Part shown: piece after piece, positions 62,469 to 64,000 of the stretch
How the letters are laid out: each line of letters begins with the position of its first letter
How positions within the stretch are numbered: the stretch's first letter is position 1
Assembly (NCBI GenBank): GCA_964577955.1
Contig: CAZOAZ010000002.1
Coordinates: 124,001 to 188,000, forward strand
Origin: CADEEX01 sp964577955
Lineage (GTDB): Bacteria > Acidobacteriota > Vicinamibacteria > Vicinamibacterales > CAVVIG01
DNA length: 64,000 bases
Direction: 5' to 3'
Program-made: the position numbers and the translations under genes
The notes under the pieces: generated by a model
The model's input: the letters and a program-made list of their open reading frames with translations, nothing else
Databases searched by the model: none
What the model was told of the DNA's origin: nothing

Positions 62469-63622
62469 CACCCGAGAATCTGCTTGGCGATCGTTTGCAG
62501 TTGCAGATTCGACGTCCCCTCGTAGATCTGTCCGATCTTCTGATCGCGCCACAGCTTCTCGACCGGATATTCCTTCACATAGCCGTTGCCGCCGCAGAGG
62601 TTGATGGCCAGTGACGTGGTGCGTTCGGCGACTTCGGACGCGAACAGCTTGCACATCGCCGCTTGAGTGAGAAAGGGCTGCTGCGCGTCGCGCAGCCGTG
62701 CCGCCGAATGGACCATCAGCCGCGCCGCGGCCACTTCCGTCGCCGCGCGCGCCAGCTGGTGCTGGACCGCCTGGAACTCCGCGATCGGCTTGCCGAACTG
62801 CTTCCGCTCCTTGACGTAGCGGATCGCGTGATTCAAGGCGCCCTGCGCGGCGCCGACCATCTGCGCCCCGATGCCAATCCGTCCTTCGTTGAGCGTCTCG
62901 ATCGCGACCTTGTAACCCTTGCCCACCTCGCCGAGCACGTTGGCGCGCGGCACGCGGCAATCGTCGAGCAGCAGTTCGCAGGTGCTGCTGGCGCGAATCC
63001 CGAGTTTGTCTTCCTTCTTGCCGACGGCGAATCCCGGAAACCCGCGCTCGACGAGAAACGCGGTGATGCCGCGGTACCCCGCGGCCGGATCGAGGTTCGC
63101 GAACACGATGAAGACGTCGGCTTCGTTCGCGTTGGTGATCCAGAGCTTGCGGCCGCTGAGGACGAAGTGATCGCCCGCCTCGCGCGCCCGCGTTGCCATG
63201 GCAAAGGCGTCGCTGCCCGATCCCGCTTCCGACAGCGCGTAGGCGCCGATGGTGCGCGTCGCCAGCGCCGGACAGTACCGCGCCTTCTGATCGGCGTTGC
63301 CCCAGCGCAGCAGCGCATTGATGAAGAGCGTGTTCTGCACGTCCACCATCACCCCGACCGACGGATCGACCTGGGAGAGCGCCTCGACGGCGAGCACGGA
63401 ATGGAAGAACGTCGCGCCCGCCCCGCCGTACTCCGCGGGGATTTCGATGGCCATGACGCCCAGGTCGAAGAGCGCCGGAATCAGCTCGGGGCGCAGCTTG
63501 GCATGCTCGTCCATCGCCCGGACGTAGGGCCGGATTTCCCGGTCGGCAAACTCGTAAACGCTGTTGAAAAAGAGCGTTTCGTCCTCGGACAGGCCCGGTG
63601 TGGAGAGGGTGGCAGTAGTCAT
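62468..63622 (-). CDS. Acyl-CoA dehydrogenase
   Basis: This 384-aa protein has the N-terminal helical domain (FFNSVYEFADREIRPYVRAMDEH), FAD and substrate motifs (TIGAYALSEAGSGSDAFAMAT, RKLWITNANEADVFIVFANL), and the C-terminal domain (RIGIGAQMVGAAQGALNHAIRYVKERKQFG). It ends with the catalytic Glu368 in IGQIYEGTSNLQ. Members oxidise short-chain or branched acyl-CoA to enoyl-CoA, passing electrons to ETF. Chain-length preference cannot be told. No neighbouring beta-oxidation genes are seen. Confidence 0.93.
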   Translation of the reverse strand: MTTATLSTPGLSEDETLFFNSVYEFADREIRPYVRAMDEHAKLRPELIPALFDLGVMAIEIPAEYGGAGATFFHSVLAVEALSQVDPSVGVMVDVQNTLFINALLRWGNADQKARYCPALATRTIGAYALSEAGSGSDAFAMATRAREAGDHFVLSGRKLWITNANEADVFIVFANLDPAAGYRGITAFLVERGFPGFAVGKKEDKLGIRASSTCELLLDDCRVPRANVLGEVGKGYKVAIETLNEGRIGIGAQMVGAAQGALNHAIRYVKERKQFGKPIAEFQAVQHQLARAATEVAAARLMVHSAARLRDAQQPFLTQAAMCKLFASEVAERTTSLAINLCGGNGYVKEYPVEKLWRDQKIGQIYEGTSNLQLQTIAKQILG

Positions 63623-63650
63623 TGGCGCACGTTTCAGACAGTTCTGGCGG

Positions 63651-63674
63651 CGGTAGGGACAGGCAGCCTGTCCG
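63651..63674. repeat. Repeat family B, short copy
   Basis: GGTAGGGACAGGCAGCCTGT, continuing CCG, lies upstream of the acyl-CoA dehydrogenase start. Confidence 0.6.
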
Positions 63675-63732
63675 TCTCGTTCAAAAATTCACTCTTGCGG
63701 AACCACTCTAGCAGGGGCAAAGTAGGCCCACT

Positions 63733-64000
63733 ATGACTTCTTTCCGAACTGTCTTGATGGCTGCTGCCGCGGCCACCGTCGGCGCCACCGTGCTCTCACA
63801 GCCCGTGCCGGTCGCCGGTCAGGCGTCCGCCGCGGCAACGGCAGTCACGTTCAACAAGGACATCCTGCCGATCTTTCAGCGCAGCTGTCAGAATTGCCAT
63901 CGGCCGAATTCGCTGGCGCCGATGTCGCTGCTGACCTACGAGCAGGCGCGCCCGTACGCGTCGGCGATCAAGCGGCGCACGAGCATCCGCAACCGGCAGG
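63733..64000 (+). CDS. Exported haem-c protein, cut by right edge
   Basis: The ATG at 63733 begins MTSFRTVLMAAAAATVGATV, a signal peptide ending near VAGQ. ILPIFQRSCQNCHRPNSLAPMSL carries one CxxCH haem site, followed by TYEQARPYASAIKRRTSIRN. This opening is common to exported cytochrome c proteins fused to copper ascorbate-type monooxygenase or redoxin domains, but the rest lies outside the window, so only the haem part is certain. Confidence 0.8.
   Translation, partial: MTSFRTVLMAAAAATVGATVLSQPVPVAGQASAAATAVTFNKDILPIFQRSCQNCHRPNSLAPMSLLTYEQARPYASAIKRRTSIRNRQ

Overview
The window is high-GC, densely coded bacterial DNA, with about 47 genes on both strands and no rRNA, tRNA or CRISPR array that I could see. 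The content points to a soil-type Acidobacteriota, probably class Vicinamibacteria. The reasons are secreted DUF885 proteins, a winged-helix/PD40 sensor, a Ser/Thr kinase with a DUF4384-like tail, TonB-C and TPR proteins, multi-PAS HisKA_2 kinases, an SPFH protein, haem-c proteins and many dispersed palindromic repeats. This placement is inference, because no marker gene is present.

Left part (1-14.4 kb). A very large secreted Ig-like/RHS-core protein runs off the left edge and carries a frameshift in an A4 tract. It is followed by a Fic C-terminal remnant, a VapBC module, an SRPBCC protein, a secreted cupin, an RCC1-repeat protein, a P-loop kinase, a secreted Ig-like protein, an SPFH protein, a DUF885 protein and a second VapBC module.

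14.4-28.2 kb. A second Ig-like protein paralogous to the first is followed by a minus-strand cluster: a Ser/Thr kinase, then a caspase-PEGA-TPR protein overlapping a membrane-fusion protein and a MacB-like permease. Next come an orphan molybdopterin hydroxylase subunit, a diacylglycerol-kinase-like enzyme, SurE and a secreted alpha/beta hydrolase.

28.2-42 kb. Four adjacent minus-strand two-component proteins lie here. One is split by an amber codon and one has Arg in place of the phospho-accepting His. Then come a secreted protein with a clear terminator, a dihaem cytochrome c, a secreted MBL-fold hydrolase, a tightly overlapping three-gene flavodoxin operon, an ABC ATPase, a Crp/Fnr regulator and a DedA protein.

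42-52 kb. This stretch holds a TPR/TonB-C protein, a second DUF885 protein, a gamma-glutamyltransferase, a winged-helix/PD40 sensor, an unknown 343-aa protein and a methyltransferase.

52.4-58.7 kb. The most interesting locus is a TIR-domain protein, then a 1347-aa STAND NTPase with WD40-like repeats, then a small secreted protein overlapping it by ATGA. It looks like a nucleotide-signalling or cell-suicide type conflict system. It ends in a roughly 285-bp imperfect palindrome.

Right end. A LigD-type DNA ligase, a single-haem protein, an FMN-binding protein, a small secreted protein, an acyl-CoA dehydrogenase and the start of a haem-c protein cut by the right edge.

Throughout the window several families of short palindromic repeats lie between genes and also inside coding sequence in frame. 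They encode recognisable peptides such as RLRQGFGGQ, VLSEVEG and DRLKPVPT, and they appear to reshape gene starts and ends.
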